The position numbers and the translations under genes were made by a program. Of a stretch of 64,000 nucleotides of DNA, positions 17,624-26,638 are shown piece by piece. The notes beneath the pieces were generated by a model. It ran no database searches and was not told the origin of the DNA. It saw only the letters and a list, made by a program, of their open reading frames with translations. The stretch comes from Nitrospinaceae bacterium (GTDB taxonomy: Bacteria; Nitrospinota; Nitrospinia; Nitrospinales; VA-1). The stretch lies in assembly GCA_021604505.1 (NCBI GenBank), contig BQJC01000001.1, forward strand, positions 1,447,501 through 1,511,500, in the 5' to 3' direction. Within the stretch, counting starts at the first letter, position 1, and every line of letters begins with the position of its first letter.

Positions 17624-19018
17624 TTATTTCTTTTTGTAACTATGAGGAGATTTCCCCAGATAGGCTTCAGCGGCTTCTTTCAGAGTTTCCGAAAGGGTGG
17701 GATGGGGATGGATGGAAAATGCAAGGTCCTGGGCTACCGCTCCCATTTCAATAGCCAGAACCGCTTCGCTGATTAATTCTCCGGCGCCGCTTCCAACGAT
17801 TCCGACACCGAGGATTCTATCGGTTTCAGGGTCCAGGATCATTTTGGTGCTTCCATCCGGACGCCCCAGAGTCTGCGCCCGGCCCGACCCGCCCCAGGGA
17901 AATTTGGATATTTTGATCTCCCTTCCTGCCTGCCTGGCTTCCGTCTCTGTGAGCCCGCACCAGGCGATCTCTGGGTCAGTGAACACCACTGCGGGAACAG
18001 CTCTGTAGTCGAATTTTCCAGGTTGACCGGAAACGGTTTCCACCGCGACATGCGCTTCCGCCGAGGCTTTGTGGGCCAGCATGGCCCCTCCCACAACATC
18101 CCCAATGGCTAAAATGGCGGGGTCCGTGCTTATCTGCCGGTCGTCGATATGCACAAAACCTTTTGCATCCATTTTGACTTGAGTGCTTTCCAGTCCGATT
18201 CCATTGGAATTGGGTTGACGTCCCACCGCTACCAGAATGCGGTCAAACGTTTCCTCGGTTTTTCCCGTTGATGATTCTAAAACAACCGTAACTCCTTGAG
18301 AATTATTTTTCGCATCGACAACTTTTGTGTCCAGCAGAATATTTTCAAAATCTTTTTTCAACCGGGCTTGCAGAAGACGAACCAGATCACGATCCACACC
18401 TGGAAGCAGCCCCGAGGTCATCTCCACCACCGTCACCCGGCTTCCCAGCGCCGCGTAAACGGTCCCCATTTCCAGACCGATGTATCCGCCTCCAACTATC
18501 AATAGACTTCCTGGAATAACATCCAACTCCAGGGCCGAGGTGGAGTCCAGCATTACAGAATCCAGACCAGAAAACATTTCAGGAATTATCGGTCGCGAAC
18601 CGGTGGCCAGAACGCAGTGATCGAAAGCGATTTTTTCCTTACCCGACACCTCCAGTGTGTGCGAATCGAGAAACACACCCTTACCCCGGATAACAGTGAC
18701 GTTTCTTTGCCTGGCGAGTGTTGTCAACCCTCCGGACATTTTGCCGATCACCTCATTCTTCCAATTTCCCAGCTTTTCAAGGTCAATTCGGGGTTCACCG
18801 AAATCCAACCCCCAGCCCCTGGCTTCCCGCGTTTCATTGATCAGTTTAGCGATGTGAAGCAGGGCCTTGGAAGGGATGCAACCGCGGTTGAGACACACAC
18901 CCCCTAAATTGGCGTCGGAATCCACCATCGTCACCTTCATTCCCAAATCGGCGGCCAGAAAAGCGGCGGCGTAACCACCAGGCCCGGCCCCTAAAACCAA
19001 AAGATCGGTATGGCTCAT
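17624..19018 (-). CDS. lpdA: Dihydrolipoyl dehydrogenase (E3)
   Basis: This 464-residue flavoprotein reoxidises dihydrolipoyl groups with NAD+. It has the FAD motif VLGAGPGGYAAAF, redox cysteines 42 and 47 in GGVCLNRGCIPSKAL (Arg replaces the usual Val/Glu between them), an NAD motif IVGGGYIGLEMG, GDVVGGAMLAHKA, and the C-terminal dimer-interface His in HPHPTLSETL. The start is ATG 19018 with AAGGAAA upstream, not the longer in-frame start at 19072, which would run into aceF. It is the last gene of the aceE-aceF-lpdA operon, 13 bp behind aceF. Confidence 0.95.
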   Translation of the reverse strand: MSHTDLLVLGAGPGGYAAAFLAADLGMKVTMVDSDANLGGVCLNRGCIPSKALLHIAKLINETREARGWGLDFGEPRIDLEKLGNWKNEVIGKMSGGLTTLARQRNVTVIRGKGVFLDSHTLEVSGKEKIAFDHCVLATGSRPIIPEMFSGLDSVMLDSTSALELDVIPGSLLIVGGGYIGLEMGTVYAALGSRVTVVEMTSGLLPGVDRDLVRLLQARLKKDFENILLDTKVVDAKNNSQGVTVVLESSTGKTEETFDRILVAVGRQPNSNGIGLESTQVKMDAKGFVHIDDRQISTDPAILAIGDVVGGAMLAHKASAEAHVAVETVSGQPGKFDYRAVPAVVFTDPEIAWCGLTETEARQAGREIKISKFPWGGSGRAQTLGRPDGSTKMILDPETDRILGVGIVGSGAGELISEAVLAIEMGAVAQDLAFSIHPHPTLSETLKEAAEAYLGKSPHSYKKK

Positions 19019-19031
19019 GTCCGTTTCCTTG

Positions 19032-20396
19032 TTACCCTTCAAGCAAGAGTTCCTGGAAAGTTTCCAGTTCATGAGCGATGGACCGGGAAAACCTCACCCC
19101 ATCTGCCCCGTCAATGACCCGGTGATCGTAAGACACACTGAAAGGCATGATCAACCTGGGTTCCAAGGTTTCATTTTTCCATACGGGAGAAACCCTGCTT
19201 CGTGAAAGACCCACCACCGCGACATCCGGAGGATTCACCAGGGGAGTGAATCCGGTTCCCCCTATGCCTCCAAGGTTTGAAATCGAAATGTTTCCCCCGC
19301 GCAGTTCTTCCAGCGAAACCTTACGGTCTCTGGCTCTTTTCGATAATTCCGACAATTCGATGGCCAGTTCGGTAAAACTTTTACCATCCACGTTTTTAAT
19401 AACGGGAACAATCAGGCCGGAAGGCGTGTCGACCGCCACACCAACATTAAAATACTTTTTATAAATGAGTTCCCCTGTTTTCAGGTCCAGACTGGCGTTA
19501 AATTGCGGGAAGGCTTTTAAAGAGGCGACCACCGCTTTGAGGATAAAAACAGTGATGGTCAACTTACCGCCTCTCTCAGTTACATAGGCGGAGTTTTTTT
19601 TCCTCATCTTTTCCAGTTCGGTAATATCGGCCTCATCGAACTGAGTCACAAGAGGAACGGAAGACCAGGCGGCGCTGAGGTTTTCTGCAACTTTCCTGCG
19701 CAAGGAAGACAAAGGTTTTCGTTCGACAGGCCCCCATTGTGAAAAGTCAGGCAACTCTTTTACAGGCGCCTTGCCGGCGACTTGTGCAGACCTCAAATGG
19801 TTTTTGACATAGGATTTGACATCCTCCAGAGTGATCCGGCCGCCCCTCGCGGATCCTTCCACCGCGGAAAGTTTGACCCCCAATTCGCGGGCCAGCTTTC
19901 GGGTCGCTGGACCTGCCGGAATCGTATCTCCGGCCTGGTCCTCTTCGGCGTGCATGGGCGGCGGTTCGTCAGTTTTTATCTCCTTTTTGGAATCCTGTTC
20001 TTGATCCGGGATCGATTTCTTTTCTCCCCCCTCCTTATCCTTTTTCGAAGATTCTTTCTTTTCGGGTTCCTGTTTTTTGCTCTCGGCTTTTGATGATTCC
20101 CTCCGGGATACCTGCTTTTTAGAATCCCCTTCCGGCTTTTTGTTATCTTCCTTATTTTCTTTAGAATCCAAGGTGAATAAAACCTGGCCGACTTTGATAG
20201 TATCCCCTACTTTAATACGGATTTCAGTGATACGCCCCGATTGGGGAGACGGAAAATCAAAAACAGCTTTTTCGGTTTCTAATTCAAAAACAGTAGAATC
20301 TTTCTCAACTTCATCTCCTTCAGAAACCGAAACACTCACCACATCGGCGGATTCGATTCCATCCCCCAGCTCGGGCAAAACGATCTCTTCGCTCAT
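19032..20396 (-). CDS. aceF: Pyruvate dehydrogenase E2, dihydrolipoyl acetyltransferase
   Basis: This 454-residue protein has one N-terminal lipoyl domain (lipoyl Lys43 in LETEKAVFDF). A long Lys/Glu-rich flexible linker (about 83-148) follows, then the E1/E3-binding domain (PATRKLARELGVKLSAVEGS). The catalytic domain ends with the active-site DHRVIDG (His425, Asp429). It forms the core of the complex and transfers acetyl to CoA. Its ATG overlaps the aceE stop by four bases, indicating coupled translation. A single lipoyl domain is fewer than the three of E. coli. Confidence 0.95.
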   Translation of the reverse strand: MSEEIVLPELGDGIESADVVSVSVSEGDEVEKDSTVFELETEKAVFDFPSPQSGRITEIRIKVGDTIKVGQVLFTLDSKENKEDNKKPEGDSKKQVSRRESSKAESKKQEPEKKESSKKDKEGGEKKSIPDQEQDSKKEIKTDEPPPMHAEEDQAGDTIPAGPATRKLARELGVKLSAVEGSARGGRITLEDVKSYVKNHLRSAQVAGKAPVKELPDFSQWGPVERKPLSSLRRKVAENLSAAWSSVPLVTQFDEADITELEKMRKKNSAYVTERGGKLTITVFILKAVVASLKAFPQFNASLDLKTGELIYKKYFNVGVAVDTPSGLIVPVIKNVDGKSFTELAIELSELSKRARDRKVSLEELRGGNISISNLGGIGGTGFTPLVNPPDVAVVGLSRSRVSPVWKNETLEPRLIMPFSVSYDHRVIDGADGVRFSRSIAHELETFQELLLEG

Positions 20397-23092
20397 GACA
20401 TCACCGGACTCTTTCTCTCTGGGTCAATTTCAAGGTCTTTAATGGCTTTTTTAACCCGTTCCTTTTCAATTTTACCCATTTTTAAAAGAGCATCCAAAGT
20501 TGCAAGGGTTATCCATTCCGCATCCACCTCAAAAAAACGCCTTAAATCGGCTCTGGAATCACTCCTGCCAAAACCGTCTGTTCCCAAAACGGTCAACCCG
20601 CCCGGGACCCAGGGATGAATTTGTTCGGCTACCAGTTTCATGTAATCGGTAACGGCTATAAACGGGCCCTCCTCTTTTTCCAGTGCGGACTCGATAAAGG
20701 ACGATTTAGGTGGTTCCATGGGGTGCAATCGGTTCCACCGTTGAGTCTCCAAAGCGTCTTTCCTCAATTCCTTATAACTGGTCACACTCCAGACATCCGC
20801 AGACACGTTATAATCATCCGATAAAATGGTCTGGGCGCGCAGGGCTTCGTTGATCAAACTGCCGCTGGCAAAAAGATGGGCCTTATTCATTTTAGGTTTC
20901 TCAGGACCGGTTTTGAATTTGTAAATTCCCTTTAAAATCCCCTCACGAATATTATCCGCCATTTCGGGCATTTTATAATTTTCATTGCCGACCGTGATGT
21001 AATAAAAAATATCTTCCTGATTTTCATACATTCTCTTCAAACCATCTTGAATGATGATCGCTATTTCATAGGCAAATGCGGGATCGTATGCGACCACATT
21101 GGGAACGGTAGTTGCCAGAAGGTGACTGTGGCCGTCCTGGTGCTGCAGGCCTTCGCCATTTAAAGTGGTCCGGCCTGAAGTTCCTCCTAAAAGAAACCCA
21201 CGGGTCCGCATATCCCCGGCGGCCCAGATCAAATCACCGATGCGTTGAAACCCGAACATGGAATAGAAAATAAAGAATGGAATCATATTGATACCGTGGG
21301 TGGCATAAGCGGTTCCCGCGGCTATAAAAGAAGCCATGGACCCCGCTTCATTGATTCCTTCTTCCAGAATTTGACCGTCCTTCGCTTCTCTGTAATACAA
21401 AAGCTGATTGGAATCCACAGGTTCGTAAAGCTGGCCCTGACTGGCATAGATCCCGTATTTTCGAAACAAAGCTTCCATTCCAAACGTCCGTGCTTCATCT
21501 GGAATAATGGGAACAACGAACCTGCCAATTTTCTCGTGAGCCAAAAGCCGGTTTAAAATTTGAACGAAGGCCATAGTCGTGGAAACTTCCCGCTCCGCCG
21601 AGCCGTCAAAAAATTCCTTGAATAAAGCCTCCTGCGGCAGCTTTAAGGGCTTGGCTTTTTTAGAATTCCTTTTTGGCAGATTCCCTCCCAGGGCTTTTCG
21701 TCGTTCTTTCAGATATTTGATCTCTTCGCTGTCCTCTGGAGGCTTGTAGAAAGGGGCCTCGGCTACCTCCTCATCTTTTAAGGGAATTCCAAAACGGGAA
21801 CGAAATTTAAGCAATTCATTTTCGTTTAACTTTTTCTGTTGATGGGTAACATTTCGTCCCTCGGCGACTTCTCCAAATCCGTAACCCTTAATCGTTTTGG
21901 CGAGAATGACCGTCGGTGCGCCTTGATGATGAACCGCGGCATGATAAGCGGCATAGATTTTTTCGAGATCGTGTCCGCCGCGCCGCATGCGTTCCAGGTT
22001 TTCGTCGCTAAGATGTTCCACCATTTTGAGCAATTCGGAATGCGCCCCAAAGAAATGATCGCGGATGAATTTGCCCGATTCCGTGCTGTATTTCTGGTAC
22101 CAGCCGTCCACCACTTCCAGCATTCTTTTTTTAAGAAGTCCTTTTTCATCCTTCTCCAGCAACGAATCCCAGTCCTTTCCCCAAAGCACTTTGAGAACGT
22201 TCCACCCTGCCCCGCGAAATGCAGCCTCCAACTCCTCTATGATCTTGCCGTTTCCTCGAACGGGACCATCAAGCCGTTGCAAATTACAGTTGACCACAAA
22301 AATGAGATTGTCCAGTTTTTCTCTGGCGGGGAGGGTCAGGCTACCCATGCTTTCGGGTTCATCCGTTTCGCCATCGCCAACAAACACCCAGACTTTTGAT
22401 TTTGAGGTATTCAGTAAACCGCGGTTTTCGAGATAACGGTTGAACCGGGCCTGGTAGATCCCCATAAGGGGGCCAAGACCCATTGAAACGGTTGGAAATT
22501 CCCAAAATTCCGGCATCAACCAGGGGTGCGGATAGGAAGACAATCCGCCTCCCGCCTGTAATTCTCTGCGAAAATTTTCAAGTTGTTTTTCAGAAAGGCG
22601 GCCTTCCAAATAAGCGCGGGCGTAAATTCCGGGAGAAGCGTGCCCTTGGAAAAAAACATGGTCTCCAGAAAACCCTTTCTCCCCACCGCGAAAAAAATGG
22701 TTAAACCCTACATCCAGCAGCATAGCCAAGGATGCAAAGGTGGAAAGGTGCCCGCCAATTCCAGGACACGCCCGGTTTGCGCGCACCACCATGGCCATGG
22801 CATTCCACCTTATGAAGCTTCGAATACTTTTTTCAATGTCTATGTTTCCCGGATAGAGCGGTTGAGAATCCGTCGGGATACTGTTTATATAAGGGGTGTT
22901 CGCTGTGAAAGGTACAGGGTGACCCGCTTGGATCATTTCTTCATGCAGTTGGTTGAGAATAAATGCAGCCCTTTCCGGTCCGACTTCCTTTAAAAGGTAC
23001 TCCAGGGATTCAATCCATTCCCGCGTCTCTTCCGGGTCAAGGTCCTTGGGTTGAAAAGCTTCCGTTCCCTTACCGCCGATTTTATTATTCAT
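20393..23092 (-). CDS. aceE: Pyruvate dehydrogenase E1, homodimeric
   Basis: This 899-residue thiamine-diphosphate enzyme decarboxylates pyruvate and acetylates the E2 lipoyl group. The homodimeric AceE type is shown by length and motifs: GGHLSTFASLAMLLDVGFNHF, a ThDP-binding GDGETDEPESMGS, GHSHLLATTVPNVVAYDP and FGRSDSRADLRRFFEVD. I take ATG 23092; a TTG 14 codons upstream would add an unlike extension. It leads the pdh operon, with a hypothetical gene and a MOSC gene upstream on the same strand. Confidence 0.95.
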   Translation of the reverse strand: MNNKIGGKGTEAFQPKDLDPEETREWIESLEYLLKEVGPERAAFILNQLHEEMIQAGHPVPFTANTPYINSIPTDSQPLYPGNIDIEKSIRSFIRWNAMAMVVRANRACPGIGGHLSTFASLAMLLDVGFNHFFRGGEKGFSGDHVFFQGHASPGIYARAYLEGRLSEKQLENFRRELQAGGGLSSYPHPWLMPEFWEFPTVSMGLGPLMGIYQARFNRYLENRGLLNTSKSKVWVFVGDGETDEPESMGSLTLPAREKLDNLIFVVNCNLQRLDGPVRGNGKIIEELEAAFRGAGWNVLKVLWGKDWDSLLEKDEKGLLKKRMLEVVDGWYQKYSTESGKFIRDHFFGAHSELLKMVEHLSDENLERMRRGGHDLEKIYAAYHAAVHHQGAPTVILAKTIKGYGFGEVAEGRNVTHQQKKLNENELLKFRSRFGIPLKDEEVAEAPFYKPPEDSEEIKYLKERRKALGGNLPKRNSKKAKPLKLPQEALFKEFFDGSAEREVSTTMAFVQILNRLLAHEKIGRFVVPIIPDEARTFGMEALFRKYGIYASQGQLYEPVDSNQLLYYREAKDGQILEEGINEAGSMASFIAAGTAYATHGINMIPFFIFYSMFGFQRIGDLIWAAGDMRTRGFLLGGTSGRTTLNGEGLQHQDGHSHLLATTVPNVVAYDPAFAYEIAIIIQDGLKRMYENQEDIFYYITVGNENYKMPEMADNIREGILKGIYKFKTGPEKPKMNKAHLFASGSLINEALRAQTILSDDYNVSADVWSVTSYKELRKDALETQRWNRLHPMEPPKSSFIESALEKEEGPFIAVTDYMKLVAEQIHPWVPGGLTVLGTDGFGRSDSRADLRRFFEVDAEWITLATLDALLKMGKIEKERVKKAIKDLEIDPERKSPVMS

Positions 23093-23173
23093 AGAAATTT
23101 TATCCAATGACTTGAGAGTCTGCGCCCGGGCCAATAGTATCTTTGCAATTTTTGCTCAAGGACCTCTTGAATC

Positions 23174-23737
23174 TTATCGATGCCGCTTGCGGCTGAGTTG
23201 CTCCCACTTTTTGGGTTCCGCTTTCCGTTGGGTTTGGCTGAGGATGAAATTGAAAATTAATCTTGCGTCCTTCGGTTGGGTGTATTCTCCCTGCAAGCGG
23301 GTCAGAGTTTCCTTTTCAAAATCCAGAAAAGGCTTCAATTGCCGGCCCACTTTTTTGACGATCTGCAGATTGCTCAAATCCGAAGCAACTTCCGGTTTCT
23401 TTGCTGAAGCTTGCGGGACCGGCGGTTTTTCGGTCTTCGCCGAGGAGGGTTTGGGCCGTCGGCCTAAAAAATAAGCCACCGCAAACCCTTGTTCAGTTAA
23501 ACTCAGAGCCTCCAGCCGATCCCGGATCTCCTTCTCAGTCCGGGCCTGGTTTTTTTCCCCTCCGCCTAGTTTCCAGCGGTTTTCATCCAAAGGCTCGAGG
23601 ATTCCCAGATCAGCAAAATGGTGCATGAAAGCAAGGACTCCAGCGGCTTCTAAATCAGCCGGCGCCAACGTTTCTTTAAACCACACAGCCCATTGATCGA
23701 GCTCATGGGGTTCACTCAGAGCCAATTCTAAACTCAT
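23174..23737 (-). CDS. Uncharacterised protein upstream of aceE
   Basis: This 187-residue protein matches no family I recognise. The N-terminal 95 residues look helical and acidic, and may form a winged-helix-like unit (HELDQWAVWFKETL, FADLGILEPLDENRWKL). A Pro/Lys/Ala-rich linker follows (about 96-120), then a basic helical tail. No signal or membrane span is seen. It starts seven bases after the MOSC gene and ends 81 bp before aceE, so co-transcription with the pdh operon is possible. Confidence 0.6.
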   Translation of the reverse strand: MSLELALSEPHELDQWAVWFKETLAPADLEAAGVLAFMHHFADLGILEPLDENRWKLGGGEKNQARTEKEIRDRLEALSLTEQGFAVAYFLGRRPKPSSAKTEKPPVPQASAKKPEVASDLSNLQIVKKVGRQLKPFLDFEKETLTRLQGEYTQPKDARLIFNFILSQTQRKAEPKKWEQLSRKRHR

Positions 23738-23744
23738 CCCGGTT

Positions 23745-24428
23745 TCAAACTCCCTTCAACCTGAGCTGAGTATCCTCTGGCACACCGTTCTTTAACCGCT
23801 TTTGAAACGTTTCCTTCCAACTGTCCGACAGCGCCGTCACCGAGAGAATTTCGTGAATCCCATCCCAATCCTTTTTATTTTTGTGCATGAGGCCGTTGGC
23901 CCTTTCAATGGAAATTCTGGCGGGATCTTTTTTTAGAAGTGTAACTTCGCAATTTGCTTGCACCCAGCCGGGTTTTAGCACTCTGAGATAAAAGCCGCTA
24001 AATCCCGTGGTTTGCACCCGGCAGGCCATGGCCTGAAAATCGAATATTTTATTGAGTTTGTGGCAGGGTTGCCGGGGTTGAGTGCATTGCACCTCCGCCT
24101 CCCCGATGCGGAACACGTCACCGATATGAACTTCATGCTCGGTCCATCCTCTGACACTCAGGTTTTCGCCAAAGGCCCCGAAATGCAGGTCCCGGTCCAA
24201 CTCTTTTTCCCAGAAAGAGAAATGGTCCACGCAATAAGCGCACACCGCCTTATCGCCGCCGCCGTGATACCGGTCATCCGCCACTCCGTCGCCGTGAAAG
24301 CCGAGATTGTCGAGGAAAACTTTTCCCAGGACGGGTTTTTTCAGGATTCCAGAGAACATCTTTTTGTTCCCGGCGACCACCACTTGCCCCGGAACGGCGA
24401 TATTGATCGATTGAATCGTCGGCGTCAC
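23745..24428 (-). CDS. MOSC-domain protein (YiiM-like)
   Basis: The 227-residue protein has a MOSC domain with GFHGDGVADDRYHGGGDKAV and the key cysteine in CTQPRQPCHKL, then a C-terminal three-helix extension as in YiiM. MOSC proteins bind the molybdenum cofactor or carry sulfur and reduce N-hydroxylated compounds. Here the substrate is unknown. The start is probably GTG 24428, with AGGGGA upstream. It is the first gene of the run leading into the pdh operon. Confidence 0.85.
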   Translation of the reverse strand: MTPTIQSINIAVPGQVVVAGNKKMFSGILKKPVLGKVFLDNLGFHGDGVADDRYHGGGDKAVCAYCVDHFSFWEKELDRDLHFGAFGENLSVRGWTEHEVHIGDVFRIGEAEVQCTQPRQPCHKLNKIFDFQAMACRVQTTGFSGFYLRVLKPGWVQANCEVTLLKKDPARISIERANGLMHKNKKDWDGIHEILSVTALSDSWKETFQKRLKNGVPEDTQLRLKGV

Positions 24429-24618
24429 TTCAAATTTATCCCCTAGTTGTGATGAAAAGTGCCCCTAAACTTCTTTTATACACACTTTATCAAAGTTTTG
24501 CCGTCAATGGGATTGAATTTAATTATCGGAAAGGGGAATCAGGTTCAATTCCCAAAAAGCGGAGCGCTCCAAAAGGGTAGAAATTAAGGTGCCGACCGGA
24601 GATAGAGAGCAAGAGATT

Positions 24619-24819
24619 TTACAATTTGGCCAGAGCCGCCTTCAATTTCTTAGCGGCATCTTCATAGGCTTTTTTTTCTCCAGCCGAAAATTCAACTTTG
24701 TAAAGCTCCCATTTTGCAGATGCGGCTTTTCTACGTTTTTCAGCCTCTTCCGCTAACTCCGTAAAACTACCAATAAATTCCTGCATAACCTCTTTCGATG
24801 TTTTTGTGGATTCTGTCAT
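24619..24819 (-). CDS. Small helical protein
   Basis: This protein of 66 residues is Lys/Glu/Ala-rich and almost entirely helical, with no membrane span. ATG 24819 is chosen over a TTG at 24834. The family is not recognised. It lies 50 bp downstream of a small secreted-protein gene on the same strand, and the two may form an operon. A hairpin (GGGAAT/ATTCCC, 24534-24553) and the palindrome GGAGCGCTCC lie beyond its 3' end. Confidence 0.5.
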   Translation of the reverse strand: MTESTKTSKEVMQEFIGSFTELAEEAEKRRKAASAKWELYKVEFSAGEKKAYEDAAKKLKAALAKL

Positions 24820-24869
24820 TGAGTCGTACCCCAAATAAAGGTTGTAAAATTAAAATCTAAAAAAACGTG

Positions 24870-25181
24870 TCAGCCTCTATCCGCCGATTTAAAGGAAGGC
24901 AATGCGTCTATTTTTCTGTCAATCCCCTTAACCGTTAATTGAATGTCATTGACCGAAGATTCGATGTATCTCAATAATCTTTCGACGCCTTTTACGTCCT
25001 GCAGACTATTCTCAGAGCTATTCCCGGAAGAAGAGCAGTCAGCATTTTTATTGTTTCCAGAAATTTCGGTATTTTCTTTTGCAACGGCTTTGGGAGGATG
25101 GATCCATGGATTAACTCCATTTAAAAATAAAGCCAATATAAAAACAGTCATCATAATTTTCGCACAGCGATCGACAGTCAT
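24870..25181 (-). CDS. Small exported protein
   Basis: This 103-residue protein has an N-terminal hydrophobic signal or anchor (about residues 9-26) and a Ser/Asn-rich linker. A helical C-terminus (VERLLRYIESSVNDIQLTVK) looks like a short coiled coil. A very good AAGGAGAG site precedes ATG 25181. No family is recognised. It is upstream of the small helical gene and downstream of rpsU on the same strand. Confidence 0.55.
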   Translation of the reverse strand: MTVDRCAKIMMTVFILALFLNGVNPWIHPPKAVAKENTEISGNNKNADCSSSGNSSENSLQDVKGVERLLRYIESSVNDIQLTVKGIDRKIDALPSFKSADRG

Positions 25182-25292
25182 TGTTCTCTCCTTCGTTATT
25201 TAAAGGGTGTTGAACCGCAAGCAGAATGCTCTTTTGAATGAGTGAAAGAAAACCCTCATTTCGACATAGTTCAAATGACTATTCTGATTTTG

Positions 25293-25497
25293 TCACTGCC
25301 AGAAAGATCTCGAACGCCGATTCGCCGCTTTTCGTTTTTTTTTGGCCTCTTTAATCTTCAGTTTTTTCTTCATGGAAGGCTTTACAAAAAACCGTCTACG
25401 TTTAAGTTCTTTGAACAAACCCTCCTTGCTGAGTTGGCGTTTCAAAACTTTCAAGGCTTTATCGACCTGATTTTGGTAAACGGTAACTTGTAGAATA
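25293..25497 (-). pseudogene. rpsU: Ribosomal protein S21 gene with lost start codon and frameshift
   Basis: Two minus-strand frames together encode an S21-like protein: QVTVYQNQVDKALKVLK, then in the next frame RQLSKEGLFKELKRRRFF and KPSMKKKLKIKEAKKKRKAA. The join is a four-A run (plus-strand T 25440-25443); one base fewer would restore a 67-residue protein. Upstream of the first frame there is no ATG, GTG or TTG before the stop TGA. The only near-start is ATT at 25497-25495, six bases after GGAG. S21 binds the 30S platform near the anti-Shine-Dalgarno region. A decayed copy, an assembly error, or ATT initiation with +1 frameshifting are all possible. Confidence 0.75.
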
Positions 25498-25511
25498 GAA
25501 CACTCCTTTTT

Positions 25512-25697
25512 TCAAAGTTGTGGCACTTTTGATTTTTCAAGGTCCTTAGGAGATTTTGCCCAAGGCCTTCCATTTCGCTTGTTTTTCTTAAAAAGAGATG
25601 GAAATTCCAATTGCTTTAGGGACCTGATGTTCAGCTTTTTTACCGAAATCACTTTTTTCAAATTTCCGCAACCGTCATACACCTTAACTTCATGCAT
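25512..25697 (-). CDS. Small protein upstream of rpsU
   Basis: This 61-residue basic protein begins MHEVKVYDGCGNLKKVISVK. The ATG at 25697 has GAGGT at the right spacing, which supports translation. It lies just upstream of the rpsU locus on the same strand (14 bases apart), so they probably share a transcript. The family is not recognised with certainty; it has no signal or membrane span. Confidence 0.5.
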   Translation of the reverse strand: MHEVKVYDGCGNLKKVISVKKLNIRSLKQLEFPSLFKKNKRNGRPWAKSPKDLEKSKVPQL

Positions 25698-25739
25698 ATA
25701 ATACCTCGTTTTAACCTGTTTAGTTTCTAACTTTACTTG

Positions 25740-25769
25740 AAAAAAAAAGCCACTCCAAAAAGGAATGGC
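25740..25769 (-). terminator. Terminator with no visible gene upstream
   Basis: On the minus strand GCCATTCC, a TTTTT loop and GGAGTGGC (one G-U pair) are followed by nine T. It is a well-formed rho-independent terminator 43 bases before the ATG of the small protein at 25512-25697. Nothing annotated is transcribed into it, so it is either a leader attenuator for the small protein/rpsU transcript or the end of a small RNA. Confidence 0.75.
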
Positions 25770-26231
25770 AAATATTTTAGGTCCTTTACGATTTTTTGAA
25801 GCCTTGCCTCGGGTCAGTTACTTGGAGGAAAGTATCGACAGGGTATCATGCGTTGACAAAGTTACAAGGAGTTTTAAATTATTATTTTTTAATGTTCAAA
25901 ATGAGGCCTAAAAGCTGAAATGAAGGACTTTAAGCTCGTTTTTAAATTAATTTCCTCATTAAAATATTAAATTAGGATATTCCTGGTATTCATGATAGCT
26001 TGCTTGCATTAACAGGGTTGTCAGTTGCAGTGTAAGTAGATTCCTTCTAGTTTCTCGCCCACAGCAAACCTATAAGCGCAATTTGGTCGAATAGACCAAA
26101 GGAAGTTGGTTTTTTCTTGAAGTGGTTCTCTAAAAGTCCTTGCATCCATCCAACCCAATTTAAAAATAGGGAGAGCATTGTCCGGATTTTCTGGAAGTGT
26201 ATTCTCGCTCAATTGCAGGAGAGTATTTATT
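25770..26231. other. Leader region without protein gene
   Basis: About 460 A/T-rich bases separate the orphan terminator (minus) from the cold-shock gene (plus). A plus-strand promoter candidate lies at 25853-25880. The rest could hold a minus-strand small RNA ending at 25740 and a long 5' leader for the cold-shock mRNA. No credible open frame is seen. Confidence 0.45.
25853..25880 (+). promoter_or_regulatory. Candidate sigma-70 promoter upstream of the cold-shock gene
   Basis: A perfect TTGACA at 25853-25858 is followed after 16 bases by TAAATT (25875-25880, four of six consensus). Transcription from here would give the cold-shock gene a leader of roughly 345 bases, long even for a csp mRNA. 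Confidence 0.4.
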
Positions 26232-26432
26232 ATGGCAACAGGAACAGTAAAATGGTTTAACGAAAGCAAGGGTTATGGATTCATTGAGTCCGAGAGCGGC
26301 AAAGATCTCTTTGTTCATTTTTCGGAAATTCAAGGGGACGGTTTCAAGACTCTTACAGAGGGCCAGGCGGTCGAGTTCGAAGAAGGTATGGGCCAGAAAG
26401 GTCCACAAGCCACCAAGGTGGTATCCAAATAA
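26232..26432 (+). CDS. Cold-shock domain protein
   Basis: This 66-residue single-stranded RNA/DNA-binding chaperone of the CspA family has [18 protein letters not shown] at the N-terminus with RNP1 (KGYGFIE) and RNP2 (LFVHFSEI). The start is ATG 26232 with AGGAGAG eight bases upstream; a longer in-frame start at 26178 would add a non-family extension. A long leader, as in csp mRNAs whose folding senses temperature, is consistent with the gene-free region upstream. A stable hairpin ends the transcript. Confidence 0.93.
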   Translation: MATGTVKWFNESKGYGFIESESGKDLFVHFSEIQGDGFKTLTEGQAVEFEEGMGQKGPQATKVVSK

Positions 26433-26498
26433 GAACTCCCGGACAACCATCCGGCGGAATGTGAATACGCTGGAGTCCTATCAGTTCCATTTTTATGT

Positions 26499-26530
26499 AA
26501 AAGGGTTTGGCCGAAAGGCCAGGCCCTTTT
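26499..26530 (+). terminator. GAAA-capped terminator of the cold-shock gene
   Basis: A continuous 14-bp stem (AAAAGGGTTTGGCC with GGCCAGGCCCTTTT, two G-U pairs) is capped by a GAAA tetraloop and ends in TTTT. It starts 66 bases after the cold-shock stop codon. The unusually stable tetraloop stem may also protect the mRNA 3' end. Confidence 0.8.
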
Positions 26531-26638
26531 ACGTGCCGCATTCAATTTTATTGCATTCCCGAAAGCGCCACGCCGCCCAAATATAAAGGCTCCATCGCAT
26601 GAAGGAGTCCACCCCGGGGGCATCAACTGATTTTGAGT

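Noticed and set aside
24533-24553. AGGTTCAATTCCC resembling a tRNA T-arm
   Set aside because: No acceptor, D or anticodon arms fit around it; it is only a GGGAAT/ATTCCC hairpin.
25242-25493. 83-codon plus-strand frame
   Set aside because: It is antisense to the rpsU locus, whose protein homology is clear on the minus strand.
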